A stretch of 64,000 bases of DNA from Chitinophagaceae bacterium PMP191F. Its GTDB lineage: Bacteria > Bacteroidota > Bacteroidia > Chitinophagales > Chitinophagaceae. Below are positions 63,964 to 64,000 of this stretch, piece by piece (position 1 is the first letter of the stretch; each line of letters begins with the position of its first letter). The stretch lies in contig LGYU01000007.1 in assembly GCA_001302245.1 (NCBI GenBank), forward strand, positions 1 to 64,000. The letters are read 5' to 3'. The notes beneath the pieces are model-generated. The model saw only the letters and a program-made list of their open reading frames with translations. It had not been told where the DNA came from and ran no database searches. The position numbers and the translations under genes are program-made.

Positions 63964-64000
63964 ATGAAGCAATTGAAATATAAATACCTTCTTGCATGTG
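63964..64000 (+). CDS. SusD/RagB-family lipoprotein, 5' end only
   Basis: Only 12 codons (MKQLKYKYLLAC) are inside the window, 11 bp after SusC, with a basic start and the beginning of a hydrophobic lipoprotein signal. Position immediately after SusC is the basis of the call; the sequence itself cannot prove it. Confidence 0.6.
   Translation, partial: MKQLKYKYLLAC

Overview
The window is chromosomal DNA of a Bacteroidota bacterium, most likely in the Chitinophagaceae (Chitinophaga/Niastella-like). The signs are a SusC/SusD pair, ECF sigma/FecR pairs, a GLPGLI protein, DUF4286, ribosomal protein bTHX, split MetH, many outer-membrane beta-barrel proteins, and promoter-like TTTG / TAnnTTTG boxes. 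No prophage, CRISPR array or rRNA operon was seen.

Layout. (1) 1-7.2 kb: housekeeping genes: the 5' part of an aldehyde dehydrogenase, pyrH, a membrane-anchored coiled-coil protein, pdxH, bTHX, HU, DUF4286, exonuclease III and a LOG-family protein. (2) 7.2-18.3 kb, all minus strand: a beta-barrel-like protein, cobalamin-dependent methionine synthase as two polypeptides with a broken GxxExxY gene between them, recR, an Ig-like lipoprotein and a 1050-residue helicase-nuclease. (3) 18.6-23.5 kb: a sigma-54 activator response regulator, a large hybrid histidine kinase and an SRPBCC protein. (4) 23.5-35 kb: a TPR protein, tRNA-Arg(CCU), then a patchy accessory zone: S41 peptidase, decayed IS481 transposase, truncated DUF4369/TlpA-type gene, DUF1624 membrane protein, FtsX-like permease, a membrane-tethered winged-helix regulator, orphans and unreadable remnants. 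(5) 35-43 kb: a tiny PQQ-propeller protein, a 1341-residue propeller-TM-NACHT protein, an AraC remnant, a GH140-like hydrolase and an Omp85-type barrel. (6) 43.2-52.2 kb: BlaI/M56 pair, a 183-bp tandem repeat, a TonB-receptor-like/GLPGLI operon, and a decayed sigma/FecR/receptor locus. (7) 52.3-64 kb: a membrane AraC regulator with an outer-membrane receptor, a CDF transporter, a thioredoxin-like protein, and an intact ECF sigma-FecR-SusC-SusD module cut by the window end.

How the genes work together. The ECF/FecR/SusC(STN)/SusD set at 58.3-64 kb is a classical trans-envelope signalling and glycan or nutrient uptake unit. The BlaI/M56 pair shares an operator (ACGA-N5-TCGT units repeated every 19 bp) with the GLPGLI/receptor operon 6 kb away, which defines a small local regulon. 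The most unusual gene is the lipobox-bearing, roughly 14-repeat propeller protein that continues through a membrane helix into a NACHT NTPase; it looks like an undescribed envelope-to-cytoplasm STAND-type receptor. Assignments rest on reading the translations; no database search was run.
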